Positions 33,038 through 42,553 of a DNA stretch of 64,000 nucleotides are shown in pieces (within the stretch, counting starts at the first letter, position 1; each line of letters begins with the position of its first letter). Position numbers and translations under genes: made by a program. Location: the NCBI GenBank assembly GCA_026126165.1, contig JAHCJR010000005.1:1-64000 (forward strand), in the 5' to 3' direction. The notes under the pieces were generated by a model. That model did not search any database. It had not been told where the DNA came from and saw nothing but the letters and a program-made list of their open reading frames with translations. Origin of the DNA: Alphaproteobacteria bacterium (GTDB lineage: Bacteria > Pseudomonadota > Alphaproteobacteria > Ferrovibrionales > Ferrovibrionaceae).

Positions 33038-33469
33038 GCGCGCGTCAATCGGGTACGCGAGGGACGATCAATTCGACGTGAGTCGCGAAGCCGTGATGCG
33101 TTGCTTCGGAAGCGGAACCGGCAGTGCGCGCGCAGGCGGCCGCTTGTCCCTTGCCGGCCTATATCGAGTGTCCGTCGGCAGGACGGACGCGATTCCCTGT
33201 GGGGAATCTCCACGGACACGCGCCTCGCGCGCATTGGCGCCATCACTCCTGCGCGCCCCCCTACCGGTCGGCGGACGCTCTCGCGGATCGTCGGTCACCG
33301 CCGATTCCCTGCCGTAGGCCAACCGGCGTCTAGACCCCTCTGCCCCTGCACTCATCCTATCGCCGAAGGGACAAGTGCGACCGGCGATCCAAGGACGACA
33401 TCCCTGTCCGCCGGTTTGGCGTGGTCACGGCAGGCCGGAAGTTGAGGTCCGGCGAAGGAGTGCGGAACG
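33038..33469. other. Intergenic region with two adjacent hairpins
   Basis: No gene is supported in these 432 bases. Two perfect 7-bp hairpins sit side by side: GTCCGTC/GACGGAC at 33170-33188 and GATTCCC/GGGAATC at 33191-33208. They may be a terminator for the reductase gene or part of the leader of the TolC-like gene. Purine-rich GGCGAAGGAG ahead of 33470 is the likely ribosome binding site of that gene. Confidence 0.35.
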
Positions 33470-34822
33470 ATGGGACAGATGCGAAGGCGGGTTGGCATGC
33501 GCGCGGCGATGGGCACGGGAATGCGTGCGATGGCGGTGGCCCCGCTGGCCCTTCTCGCTTTCTCGACGGCGGCGGCTTCCGGCACCTTGCGCGAGGCGGT
33601 GCAGGCCAGCCTGTTCTATCACCCGCAGCTTCTTGAGGCCGGTGCGCGTGCCGACGCGGCGCGCCATGGCATCGGCGAGGCGCGCGGCGGCTATCTGCCG
33701 CAGCTCGATCTCTCCGGCGGCGTCGGCTACCAATGGACCGAGAATCCCTCCTCGCGCGCGCGCGGCGTCGGCTCGACCGGCCTGGCGGCGCGCGATGTCA
33801 GCCTGGTCGCCCGCCAGCTCGTCTTCGATGGCTTCGGCACGTCGGGCCGCATCGACCAGGCGCAGGCGGCGGCGGGCAGCGCGCGCTGGCAGTTCCTCTC
33901 GAGCGGCGAGCAGGTGGCGCTGCGCGCCGTCCAGGTCTATCTCGACGTCCTCCGCCACATGGAGTTCGTGCGCCTGGCGGAGGAGAATGTCCGCGATCAT
34001 CGCGACATCGTCACCAATATCCGCCGCCGCGCGCTCGGCCCCTCCGCCGGGGCGGATGCGGTGCAGGCCGAATCGCGCATGCAGCTTGCCATCGCCAATC
34101 TGGAGACGAGGCGCGGCGATCTGGAGGCGGCGAAGGTGCGCTTTCTCGAGGTGGTCGGCGAGGCACCGAACGGTCTCGAGGCGCCGCTGCGCGCCGAACA
34201 GGTGATCGTGCCGGAGATATCCGGCGCGCTGGCGCTGGCCGAGGACAACAGCCCGGCGGTGCGCGCGTCCGGCAAGCAGGTGGAGGCGGCGGAAGCCTCC
34301 GTCACCGTTGCCCGCAGCCCCTTCTATCCGCGCTTCGATGTCGAGGTCGGCGGCACCGCCTCCGACGATGTGAGCGGGGTGCAGGGCCGCAATCTCGAGG
34401 CGCATGCGCGCCTGCTGATGCGCTACAACCTGATCTCCGGCGGCTCCGATCTCGCGCGCAGCCGGCGCGCGGAGAGCGAGCTCAGCGCCGCGAAGCTGGC
34501 GGAGGCGGAGCAGAAGCGCGCCGTGCGCGAGAACGTGCGGGTCGCCATCGAGGATCTGCGCACCAGCCGCGCGCGGCTCGAGCCGCTCGGCCGGCACCGC
34601 CAGACGGTCTCGGACGTGCTGGAATCCTACAAGAGCCAGTTCGATATCGGCCGCCGCTCGCTGCTCGACGTGCTCGACGTGACGAACGAGAAATTCAATT
34701 CGCGCGTCAATTACCACGACGAGGAGGTCCGGCTGTTCCTGACCTACTACCAGCTTCTCGCGGTGAGCGGCCAGCTTCTGGCGAGCCTCTATGTCAAGGT
34801 GCCCGAGCCCTTGCAGGAATAG
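33470..34822 (+). CDS. TolC-family outer membrane channel protein
   Basis: The protein has 450 residues with an N-terminal export signal ending near TAAASG. Two long helical repeats (REAVQASLFYHPQLLEAGAR and the related LALAEDNSPAVRASGKQVEA) and GQYLP-like GGYLPQLDLS are typical of TolC trimers, of the LapE/AggC-like branch. It forms an outer membrane exit duct for type I secretion. It is followed by a Bap/RTX-like protein gene 84 nt downstream, its likely cargo. No ABC ATPase or membrane fusion protein is adjacent. Confidence 0.88.
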   Translation: MGQMRRRVGMRAAMGTGMRAMAVAPLALLAFSTAAASGTLREAVQASLFYHPQLLEAGARADAARHGIGEARGGYLPQLDLSGGVGYQWTENPSSRARGVGSTGLAARDVSLVARQLVFDGFGTSGRIDQAQAAAGSARWQFLSSGEQVALRAVQVYLDVLRHMEFVRLAEENVRDHRDIVTNIRRRALGPSAGADAVQAESRMQLAIANLETRRGDLEAAKVRFLEVVGEAPNGLEAPLRAEQVIVPEISGALALAEDNSPAVRASGKQVEAAEASVTVARSPFYPRFDVEVGGTASDDVSGVQGRNLEAHARLLMRYNLISGGSDLARSRRAESELSAAKLAEAEQKRAVRENVRVAIEDLRTSRARLEPLGRHRQTVSDVLESYKSQFDIGRRSLLDVLDVTNEKFNSRVNYHDEEVRLFLTYYQLLAVSGQLLASLYVKVPEPLQE

Positions 34823-34906
34823 GCGGCTGATACCGCCCGGCCCGGGGGCGGCAGGACAGTCCGGGCGGCGCGTTTGACCGGCCATCGGCCGGAGGGAGAG
34901 TGGACC

Positions 34907-36361
34907 ATGACTATTCGCATCGTGATCTTCCGCGACGAGCAGCAGATGGTCTTTGAAGGTGCCCGGGCCCGTCGCGTGCGGCTCCAGACCGGCGATAAGG
35001 TCCTGTTCGAAGGCACCGATCTCCAGAAGGCGGATTTCCGGATCGAGGGCCGCGACCTGATGGTCGAGGTGGAGGGCGAGGGCCAGTTCGTTCTCGAGGG
35101 CTTCTACGACCGCGAGCAGGGCCGCACGGTCGCCGAACTGGTGCTGGACGAGGAGACGCTCGGGCAGATTCTCGGCGCCCTGCAGCCGACCTCGGGCGAG
35201 CCCGCGCCGGCGGAGGAACCGGTCAACGAACATCACTTCCGCGTCGGTTTCACCGATATCCGCCGCTATGAGGCGGCGGGCATCGATGGCGTCGGACAGG
35301 AGGGCGCCGGGGCGCTCGGCGGGCAGGCCGCCGCGGGGGCGCCCCTCGCCGGAACCGGGCCGGTTTCGATCCTGACCGACGTGCCGTCGATCTATGGCGG
35401 CGATGGAGCTCCCGGTCCGATCACCGGCGGGACCAACGCGCCGGTCGGCGTCGACGACGTGGTCGGGCCGATCGACGAGAACGCGACCATCACGCGCGGC
35501 ACGCGGGCGACCGGCCTGCTTGGCAACGATACCGACGCCGATCCGACGCAGCAGGGTTTCCTGACCGTGTCCGAGATCCAGGCTGCCGGCGCCGGCGCCA
35601 CGCCGGTGACGCTCGCCGGCAGCGGCGCCACGACGCTCGAGGGCGCTTATGGCACGCTGACCATCCGCGCCAACGGCAACGACACCATGATCGGCGGCGC
35701 AGGGCGGGATACCTTCGTCGGCGGCGATGGCAACGACTATGCCTCCTACATCACCTCCTCGAACAATGTCAGCATCAACTTCGTGACCGGCCTCTTCACC
35801 AACGATGCCCAGAACGATCTGTTCCACTTCACCACGGAAGTCCTGCAACTCACCAACCAGAGCGACCTCATCACCCTGAGCAGCGCCCGGGCCTGGGAGG
35901 TGCGGGCGGAAGGCGGCAACGACACGATCAGCTCCGAACAGGCGGGCGGCATGATCAATGTCCTGCTGGGCGGGGCCGGCGACGACCAGATCCGCATCAA
36001 CGCCGCCACCGGCCAGTTCGGAGTCTTTGCCGGCGAACTCGGCAACGATACTCTGCAGCTCGGCACCGGCGTCGATCTCGACCTGACCCAGGGGCTGAAC
36101 CAGTCGCGCATGGTCGGCATCGAGACCATCGACCTGGCTTTCAGCGGCAACCATCAACTGACGCTCGGTGCGACCCATCTTGCCAATAATCTGACCTCGG
36201 GCACGCTCCGCGTTCTCGGCGACAGTGGGGACAGGGTGGAGTTGGATTTCGGCCTGACCGGCTGGACCAGCGTCAATAACGGCTCCACCACCACCTATAC
36301 CAGCCGCGACAATGGCCGCAGCATCGAGATCGAGAATACCATCGTGACGCAGATCGTCTGA
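34907..36361 (+). CDS. Small Bap/RTX-like secreted protein, putative type I secretion cargo
   Basis: The protein has 484 residues and no signal peptide. Residues ~1-75 resemble the Bap prefix domain (FEGARARRVRLQTGDKVLFE). A VCBS/cadherin-like segment (VGPIDENATITRGTRATGLL, then GNDTDADP) follows at ~185-250. RTX-type calcium-binding nonapeptides occur at GGAGRDTFVGGDGNDY and GGAGDDQ. The C-terminus is beta-rich. This is a greatly shortened version of giant biofilm adhesins. ATG 34907 follows GGAGGGAGAG. The upstream TolC gene suggests the exit route. Confidence 0.75.
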   Translation: MTIRIVIFRDEQQMVFEGARARRVRLQTGDKVLFEGTDLQKADFRIEGRDLMVEVEGEGQFVLEGFYDREQGRTVAELVLDEETLGQILGALQPTSGEPAPAEEPVNEHHFRVGFTDIRRYEAAGIDGVGQEGAGALGGQAAAGAPLAGTGPVSILTDVPSIYGGDGAPGPITGGTNAPVGVDDVVGPIDENATITRGTRATGLLGNDTDADPTQQGFLTVSEIQAAGAGATPVTLAGSGATTLEGAYGTLTIRANGNDTMIGGAGRDTFVGGDGNDYASYITSSNNVSINFVTGLFTNDAQNDLFHFTTEVLQLTNQSDLITLSSARAWEVRAEGGNDTISSEQAGGMINVLLGGAGDDQIRINAATGQFGVFAGELGNDTLQLGTGVDLDLTQGLNQSRMVGIETIDLAFSGNHQLTLGATHLANNLTSGTLRVLGDSGDRVELDFGLTGWTSVNNGSTTTYTSRDNGRSIEIENTIVTQIV

Positions 36362-36362
36362 C

Positions 36363-36899
36363 ATGCCGGGGACAGTGCCACAGCCCGCCGCCGCGAAGCC
36401 GCCGCTCCCGCCCGCCGCCGATCTTGCCGGCGCTCTGGCGCAGCTCATGGCCGGGCGGTCCGATGCTGCCTTCCTGCTCGACCGGCAGGGGCGGGTGCTG
36501 GCGGAAAGCCCGGCGGCCGCCCTGCTGCGCGCCCAGACGCCTGTCGTCCTGCGCGTGCTGGCCGGACATGCGGCCGCCGCGCCGAAGCGGAGCGCGGTGC
36601 ATACCCTGCCCGGCATGGGCCTGCGCTTCTCGGTCGCCGTCTGCGCGCCGGGCATGGCCGGCTCGCCCCTGCTCGTCTCGGTGAGCCGGCTCGATCAGGG
36701 CCCGCACCGGCCGGTCACCATGCGCCAGCGCCAGCTTCTCGCCTTCGTGCGCGCCGGCCTGCGCAACGCCGAGATCGCCGAGCGCATGCAGATCCGCCCC
36801 TCCACGGTCAAGACGATGCTTGAACGGCTCTATCGCCTGGTCGGCGTGCCGAACCGCCAGGCGCTGGCGCGCTGGGCGGGCGAGAACCGGATCAACTGA
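36363..36899 (+). CDS. LuxR-type HTH regulator
   Basis: The protein has 178 residues. The C-terminal ~65 residues are a LuxR/GerE helix-turn-helix: TMRQRQLLAFVRAGLRNAEI, then AERMQIRPSTVKTMLERLYR. The N-terminal part (LAQLMAGRSDAAFLLDRQGR) looks like a short PAS-like sensor. Its ATG begins 1 nt after the stop of the Bap-like gene, so the two are co-expressed and it may regulate that secretion locus. It overlaps the convergent otsA gene by 8 bp. Confidence 0.82.
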   Translation: MPGTVPQPAAAKPPLPPAADLAGALAQLMAGRSDAAFLLDRQGRVLAESPAAALLRAQTPVVLRVLAGHAAAAPKRSAVHTLPGMGLRFSVAVCAPGMAGSPLLVSVSRLDQGPHRPVTMRQRQLLAFVRAGLRNAEIAERMQIRPSTVKTMLERLYRLVGVPNRQALARWAGENRIN

Positions 36900-38301
36900 T
36901 CGCGCCGGTCTCCGCACCGGAGCCGCTTCCCGCTCCGGCCCCGGCGAGCGCCGCGAGGAAACTCTCCTGCCAGTTGGCCGTGCTATTGCGGCGCAGCACC
37001 GTCATCATGTCCTGCCAGCGCTCGCGCCGCTCGGCCAGCGCCATGGAGAGGCCGAGATGCAGGCTTTCCGCCATGCGGGCGCTGTCGTAGGGATTGACGA
37101 TCAGCGCCGCGCCCAGTTCGCGCGCCGCGCCGGCGAAGCGGGAAAGGATCAGTACGCCCGGATCGTCGGAGCGCTGCGCCGCCACATACTCCTTGGCCAC
37201 CAGGTTCATGCCATCGCGCAGCGGCGTCACCATGCCGATATGGCTCTGCCGGTAGAAGCCGGCCAAGGTTCGCCGTCCGAGGCTGCGGGCGAGATAGCGC
37301 AGCGGTATCCAGTCGAACTCCGCATGGTCGCTGTTGATGCGCCCGGCCAGCGCCTCCAGCTCGCGCCGCAGCGCGCGATATTGCGGCACCTCGTCACGCG
37401 AGGTCGGCGCCACCTGCAGGAAGGTGACCCGGGTTCGGTACTCGGGAAAGCGCTGCAGCAGCTCGCCATAGGCGGCGAAGCGATTCGGTAGTCCCTTGGA
37501 ATAATCCAGCCGGTCGACGCCGATCACGAGCCGTCGCCCGCCGAGGCTCTCCACCAGGCGAGCCGTCTCGGCTTCCGTCTCCGCCGCCTCCGCCATGCGG
37601 CGGAATTCCTCGACATCGATCGAGACCGGCAGCGCCATGGCGCGGAACCGCCGCCCTTCCGCCTGCATCCAGCCGCCGCTGGCGAGCGCGCCAAGCTCCA
37701 GCTCCATGCTGGCCCGGAAACAGCGCAGATCGCCCTCGGTCTGAAAGCCGACCAGATCGTAATGCGCCAGCGACGCCAGCAGCTCCCGCTGGTCCGGCAG
37801 GGCCGAGAGTACCTCCGGTGCCGGGAAGGGGATGTGCTGGAAATAGCCGATCGGACAGCCGACGCCCAACCGGCGCAACTCGCGCCCGAGCGGGATGAAA
37901 TGATAGTCGTGCACCCAGACCAGATCGTCGGGGCGCAGCAGTGCCCTGAGCGCCTCGGCGAAGCGGGCGTTGACCCGCTGGTAACCCTCGAAATCCTCGC
38001 GGCGGAATTCGATCAGGCCGAGCCGGTAATGGCAGAGCGGCCAGAGCGTCGAGTTGGCATAGCCGACATAGAAGCTGCGGTGATCGGCGCGGTCGAGATC
38101 CATCAAGGCATAGGTCACGGCACCGCCCTCGACGAGGCGAGGTTGGGCCGAAGTCTCCGCCGCCGTCTCTCCGCTCCAGCCGAACCAGAGCCCGCCCCGA
38201 CGCTGCAACACCTCGCGCAGCGCGATGGCGAGGCCGCCAGCGCGGCTCGTGCGCTCGCGCGGCAGGCTGACCCGGTTCGAGACGACTACCAGCCGCGCCA
38301 A
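36892..38301 (-). CDS. otsA: Alpha,alpha-trehalose-phosphate synthase (TTG start)
   Basis: The protein has 469 residues. It starts [15 protein letters not shown] and has the glucose-6-phosphate loop RAGGLAIAL, then [25 protein letters not shown] and [15 protein letters not shown], all hallmarks of OtsA (GT20). It makes trehalose-6-phosphate from UDP-glucose and glucose-6-phosphate. The start is TTG 38301, with GGGAGGAGG 5 nt upstream, overlapping the GH15 gene by 16 bp. A longer frame upstream is antisense-like noise inside GH15. It ends 8 bp inside the luxR-type gene. Confidence 0.94.
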   Translation of the reverse strand: MARLVVVSNRVSLPRERTSRAGGLAIALREVLQRRGGLWFGWSGETAAETSAQPRLVEGGAVTYALMDLDRADHRSFYVGYANSTLWPLCHYRLGLIEFRREDFEGYQRVNARFAEALRALLRPDDLVWVHDYHFIPLGRELRRLGVGCPIGYFQHIPFPAPEVLSALPDQRELLASLAHYDLVGFQTEGDLRCFRASMELELGALASGGWMQAEGRRFRAMALPVSIDVEEFRRMAEAAETEAETARLVESLGGRRLVIGVDRLDYSKGLPNRFAAYGELLQRFPEYRTRVTFLQVAPTSRDEVPQYRALRRELEALAGRINSDHAEFDWIPLRYLARSLGRRTLAGFYRQSHIGMVTPLRDGMNLVAKEYVAAQRSDDPGVLILSRFAGAARELGAALIVNPYDSARMAESLHLGLSMALAERRERWQDMMTVLRRNSTANWQESFLAALAGAGAGSGSGAETGAIS

Positions 38302-40088
38302 AACGCCTCCTCCCAGCTCTTGGACAGCCGCATGGCCGAGATGATCAGGCCGACCATGGAATAGGTCTGCGGGAAATTGCCCCACAGCTCGCCGGTTTCG
38401 GGATCGACATCCTCCGAGAGCAGCCCCAGATGGTTCCGGCAGCGGAGCAGGTTCTCGAACAGCTCGCGCGCCTCCTGGCGCCGACCGACCGCGGCGAGCG
38501 CGTCGATATACCAGAAGGTGCAGATGCTGAAGGCGGTCTCCGGCGCACCGAAATCGTCCTTGGCGTGATAGCGGAAGAGGTGATGGCCGCGCCGCAGTTC
38601 CTTCTCCACCGCCTGCAGGGTCTTGATGAAGCGCGGATCGCCGGCGGCGACGAAGCCCACTTCCTGCAGCAGCAGCAGGCTGGCATCGATGTCGCTGCCG
38701 CCCAGGCTCTCGACGAAACTCTCCCGTTCCGGCGACCAGGCGCGCGCCAGCACCGCCTCGCGGATGCGCTCCGCCTCGCGCTGCCAGTGCTCCGCCCGTT
38801 CGGCGAGGCCAAGATGGCGGGCGATCTTGGCCAGCCGGTCGCAGGCAGCCCAGCACATCACTGCGGAATGGGTGTGCACGCGCTGGCGCCCCCGGTATTC
38901 CCAGAGGCCGGCGTCGGGCGTCAGGGCAAGGCGCGCGGCCATCTCGCCCTCCGCTTCGAGGCGGCGGAACAGGTCGAGGCCGCCCGGCCTCGGCAGCCGC
39001 TGGTCGAAGAACATCTGTGCCGCGGCCAGTACCACATGGCCGTGCGAATCGTTCTGCACCTGCTCCGCCGCCTGATTGCCGAGGCGCACCGGCCCCATGC
39101 CGCGATAGCCCGGCAGTGCCTCGGCGATGCGCTCTTCCAGCGGCAGGCCCGGCACGACGCCATAGACCGGGCGGAGCTGCTCGCCCGGCGCAAGCGCCAC
39201 CACATTGCCGATATAGCGGATGAAATCCTCCATCGTGCGGGTGGCGCCGAGGCGGTTCAGCGCCTGCACGGTGAAGTACGAATCGCGCAGCCAGCAATAG
39301 CGGTAATCCCAGTTGCGCGCGCTGTCCGGTGCCTCCGGAATTGAAGTGGTCAGCGCCGCGACGATGGCGCCGGTCTCTTCGTAGGAGCAGAGCTTGAGCG
39401 TGATCGCCGCGCGGATCACCGCGTCCTGCCACTCGAAGGGCACGGAAAGAAAGCGGGTCCAGTCGAGCCAGTATTCCTCCGTCTGTTCCTGGAAGTCGCG
39501 GGCGATGGCGCCGACCGAGCCGGGCAGGGTCTCGTCCGGACCGAGGATGAAATTGACCGGCCCGTCGAGCATGAAAGGCATTTCCTCGGTCAGATAGGCG
39601 ATCGGCGCATCGGTGGTGACACGCAGCGGACTGGCGCCGGCAACGAAGCGGAGATGGTTGCTGCCCCAGGTGCGCGTGGGCCGCTGCCGGCCGGCATCGA
39701 AGAGCGGGCGGATGCGCACGCGGATGCGCGGCGAGCCGGCCAGCGGCTCGACCCGCCGGACAAGCTGCATCGGCCTGAAGATCCGGCCATACTGCTTGAA
39801 GCGTGGCATGAAATCGGTGATGCGGATGCGCGCGCCGCCCGCGGCGGCGAGTTCGGTCACCAGGACCGCGGTGTTATGGAGATAATGCTGGCTCCCCGAG
39901 ACCTGGTCCTCGAGCGCGATCTCGAACATGCCTTCCTCGTCGTCCTCGCCGCGCAACAGGCCGCAGAAGACCGGGTCGCCATCGAGCCTCGGATAGCAGA
40001 GCCAGACCAGCCGGCCGGCGCGGTCCACCAGCGCGGCGATCACGCAGTTGCCGATGACGCCAAGGTCGAGATTCTGTCCGCGCTTCAT
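38286..40088 (-). CDS. GH15 glucoamylase/trehalase-like glycoside hydrolase
   Basis: The protein has 600 residues, typical of bacterial GH15. The N-terminal super-sandwich is followed by an (alpha/alpha)6 barrel with NWDYRYCWLRDSYFTVQALN, QNDSHGHVVLAA and TFWYIDALAAVGR. The DLGVIGNCVIAALVDRAG start is common to GH15 proteins in trehalose operons. It could hydrolyse trehalose or a glucan and supply glucose. Its ATG overlaps the otsB stop (ATGA) and its end overlaps the otsA start. Specificity between trehalase and glucoamylase is not decided by sequence inspection. Confidence 0.88.
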   Translation of the reverse strand: MKRGQNLDLGVIGNCVIAALVDRAGRLVWLCYPRLDGDPVFCGLLRGEDDEEGMFEIALEDQVSGSQHYLHNTAVLVTELAAAGGARIRITDFMPRFKQYGRIFRPMQLVRRVEPLAGSPRIRVRIRPLFDAGRQRPTRTWGSNHLRFVAGASPLRVTTDAPIAYLTEEMPFMLDGPVNFILGPDETLPGSVGAIARDFQEQTEEYWLDWTRFLSVPFEWQDAVIRAAITLKLCSYEETGAIVAALTTSIPEAPDSARNWDYRYCWLRDSYFTVQALNRLGATRTMEDFIRYIGNVVALAPGEQLRPVYGVVPGLPLEERIAEALPGYRGMGPVRLGNQAAEQVQNDSHGHVVLAAAQMFFDQRLPRPGGLDLFRRLEAEGEMAARLALTPDAGLWEYRGRQRVHTHSAVMCWAACDRLAKIARHLGLAERAEHWQREAERIREAVLARAWSPERESFVESLGGSDIDASLLLLQEVGFVAAGDPRFIKTLQAVEKELRRGHHLFRYHAKDDFGAPETAFSICTFWYIDALAAVGRRQEARELFENLLRCRNHLGLLSEDVDPETGELWGNFPQTYSMVGLIISAMRLSKSWEEAFWRGW

Positions 40089-40855
40089 CGGTCCTCCGCG
40101 AAGTTCGTCAAGGAACGGGCCAGCCAGTCCCGCACCGAAGCCGGGTCGGCGAGCCGGAAGCAGGCCCCGGCCGGCTCCGTGCCGACGCCGATCGCGATGC
40201 CGCCCAGCGCGCGCGCGCAGGCGAAACCATCCTCGTCGGTGCGGTCGTCGCCGACGAAGACCGGGCGCGCGCCGCGCCAGCCGGCGAGCGCCATGAACCG
40301 CTGCAACGCAAGACCCTTGTGCAGCCCGCGCGGCCGCAATTCGTAGGCCATCTTCGCGCCGATCACTTCGAAGGCAGGCGGCAGGCGGCGCCGGAAACGC
40401 TCCACCGCCGCACCGACCTTGCCCGCCAGATCCGGCGCGGTGCGGAAATGCAGGGCGAGGCAGAGCCCCTTGTCCTCGAGCAAGGTGCCGGGCAGTCGCA
40501 TCGCCATGGCGCGAAAGCGGCGCCGCGCCTCGATCAGGCCGGAGGGCGCCGGCACGCGCTCCAGCGCCCCGCCCGGGTGCATCCTGTATTCCGCCCCGTG
40601 CAGGCCGGCGGCGGCCGGCCGGTAGGGCGCCAGCAGCCGCTCGATCACCTCGACGCGCCGTCCGCTCACCACCGCAAGGCGCCCGGAGAGTGCATCGGCG
40701 AGGCCGGTGAGGCAGCGGGCGAGCCCGCGCGGTGCCTGCACCAGGTCGGGACGCGCGGCGATGTCGAGCAGCGTGCCGTCCAGGTCGAGAAACAGTGCCC
40801 AGTCGCGTGCCACCATGGGCGGGGCGGCCGGGGCCGGGCGGGCCAGATCGTTCAC
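40085..40855 (-). CDS. otsB: Trehalose-6-phosphate phosphatase
   Basis: The protein has about 256 residues of the HAD superfamily. Motif I is FLDLDGTLLD with nucleophile Asp24 and acid/base Asp26 (GTG start). SGRR supplies motif II, and FVGDDRTDEDGFAC motif IV. KGLALQRFM carries the conserved Lys. It releases trehalose from trehalose-6-phosphate. The start is uncertain: GTG 40855 gives an N-terminus like E. coli OtsB, while ATG 40816 is shorter. It is the first gene of otsB-GH15-otsA. Confidence 0.9.
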   Translation of the reverse strand: MNDLARPAPAAPPMVARDWALFLDLDGTLLDIAARPDLVQAPRGLARCLTGLADALSGRLAVVSGRRVEVIERLLAPYRPAAAGLHGAEYRMHPGGALERVPAPSGLIEARRRFRAMAMRLPGTLLEDKGLCLALHFRTAPDLAGKVGAAVERFRRRLPPAFEVIGAKMAYELRPRGLHKGLALQRFMALAGWRGARPVFVGDDRTDEDGFACARALGGIAIGVGTEPAGACFRLADPASVRDWLARSLTNFAEDR

Positions 40856-40997
40856 GATCCTGGCCCGGTCTTGGATCGTGTCCCCATCATCGGGGTCATA
40901 GTGCGAGCCAATCGCCGGCCGGCGCAAGCGCAACTTGCCTGGCGCCGGCGCGGCGTTTTCTCCGCTAGGATGCGCCTGTCACCTTCTGGGGGGAGAG

Positions 40998-42452
40998 ATG
41001 ACCGATATCGCCTTCAGCTCGGCGAAGAATCTGGCCGGCATGATTCGCCGCCGCCGCATCGGCTGCCTGGAACTGCTCGATCACTATCTGGCGCGGGTCG
41101 AACGCTACAACCCGACGCTCAATGCCGTCATTGCCATGGATGTCGCCAATGCGCGCAAGCGGGCGCGGGCCGCCGACCGGGCGCTTGCCCGGGGCGAGGT
41201 CTGGGGTCCGCTGCATGGCGTGCCCATGACGGTAAAGGAATCCTTCGACATGGCCGGCCTGCCGACCACGTGGGGCGCGCCGTCCCATCGCGATGCGGTG
41301 GCCACCAGCGATGCGCTTGCCGTGCAACGCTTTCGCGCCGCCGGCGCCATTCCCTTCGGCAAGACGAACGTACCGATGATGCTGGCTGACTGGCAGAGCT
41401 ATAACGAGATCTACGGCACGACGAACAATCCCTGGGACCTGAACCTCAGTCCCGGCGGCTCATCCGGCGGGTCGGCGGCGGCGCTCGCGGCCGGGCTGAC
41501 CGGTCTCGAGGCCGGCAGCGATATCGGCGCGTCCATCCGCAATCCTGCGCATTACTGCGGCGTCTTTGGCCACAAGCCGACCTGGGGCATCTGCCCGCCG
41601 CGCGGCCAGGCGCTGGATGGCCGGGTTGCGCCGACCGATATTGCGGTCATCGGCCCCCTGGCCAGGTCGGCGGAGGATCTGGAGATCGCGCTCAATGTGA
41701 TGGCCGGACCCGACGAGATCGATGGCGCGTTCTGGCAACTCCGGCTGCCGAAGCCGCGCCAGAGCCGGCTTCGCGACTTCCGCGTCGCCGTCATGCTGGA
41801 CGATCCGAACGCCGAGGTGGACCGGGCGGTGCAGGATATCCTGGCCGAACTGGCCCGCTTCCTTGTCCGCAGCAAGGCGAAGGTCAGCCTGACGGCGCGG
41901 CCGCGAATCGAGACCGGCATGGCGCAGCGCGTCTATATCGCGCTCCTGCGTGCCGCGACCTCCGGCCGGCAGAGCGATGCGGAACTGGAAGCCAATCGCC
42001 GGGCGGCGGCGGAACTCCCGCCGGGTGATGAAAGCTACCGCGCCCGGATGATGCGGGCCAATGTCATGCCACACCGTGACTGGCTCGGTTTCAACGAAGC
42101 GCGCCATCGCATGCGCCTGGCCTGGGCGGAGTTTTTCCGGGACTACGACCTGCTGCTCTGTCCGGCAGCCTCCTCCGCCGCCTTCCCGCACGATCAGGCA
42201 GGCGAGCGCCACGAGCGCACCATCGCCGTGAACGGGAAACGCGTACCGGTGACCGACCAGCTCTTCTGGGCCGGCCTCAGCGGCATGGCCTATCTGCCCT
42301 CCGCGGTGGCCCCGGCCGGCGAGACGGCGCATGGCTTGCCGGTCGGCGTGCAGATCGTGGGACCCCAGGGCGGCGATCTCACCTGCATCGCCTTCGCCCG
42401 GCTCCTGGAACGCGAGTACCGGGCCTTCCTGCCCCCGCCGGGGTTTAGTTGA
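40998..42452 (+). CDS. Amidase (amidase signature family)
   Basis: The protein has 484 residues. The Ser-cisSer-Lys triad is visible: Lys in GVPMTVKESFD, cis-Ser in SPGGSSGGSAAALAAG and nucleophile Ser in GSDIGASIRNPAHYCG. It hydrolyses amide bonds of small substrates; the target is open. ATG 40998 follows GGGGGGAGAG. It is divergent from otsB and stands alone. Confidence 0.93.
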   Translation: MTDIAFSSAKNLAGMIRRRRIGCLELLDHYLARVERYNPTLNAVIAMDVANARKRARAADRALARGEVWGPLHGVPMTVKESFDMAGLPTTWGAPSHRDAVATSDALAVQRFRAAGAIPFGKTNVPMMLADWQSYNEIYGTTNNPWDLNLSPGGSSGGSAAALAAGLTGLEAGSDIGASIRNPAHYCGVFGHKPTWGICPPRGQALDGRVAPTDIAVIGPLARSAEDLEIALNVMAGPDEIDGAFWQLRLPKPRQSRLRDFRVAVMLDDPNAEVDRAVQDILAELARFLVRSKAKVSLTARPRIETGMAQRVYIALLRAATSGRQSDAELEANRRAAAELPPGDESYRARMMRANVMPHRDWLGFNEARHRMRLAWAEFFRDYDLLLCPAASSAAFPHDQAGERHERTIAVNGKRVPVTDQLFWAGLSGMAYLPSAVAPAGETAHGLPVGVQIVGPQGGDLTCIAFARLLEREYRAFLPPPGFS

Positions 42453-42489
42453 CGGCCCGGGGCGGATCGCGCCTCTTGCGTCAGCGCGC

Positions 42490-42517
42490 TTGATTTGCCT
42501 TGGCCAACCCGCATACT
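42490..42517 (+). promoter_or_regulatory. Possible promoter of the porin gene
   Basis: TTGATT at 42490-42495 and CATACT at 42512-42517 are separated by 16 bp and lie 37 bp before the porin start codon. The match is moderate, but the stretch is more AT-rich than its surroundings. A GGGGG ribosome binding site precedes the start. Confidence 0.35.
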
Positions 42518-42553
42518 TAAGCAACGAATCATTGGACTCAGGGGGCTGTTCCA

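Noticed and set aside
33425-36655. An open frame of over 1,000 codons antisense to the TolC-like, Bap-like and LuxR genes.
   Set aside because: It spans three well-supported genes and reads as low-complexity shadow sequence typical of high GC bias.
38302-39432. N-terminal extension of otsA through the GH15 gene as a fusion protein.
   Set aside because: The extension is antisense-like, low-complexity and overlaps GH15 in another frame; a TTG with a strong ribosome binding site gives a standard OtsA.
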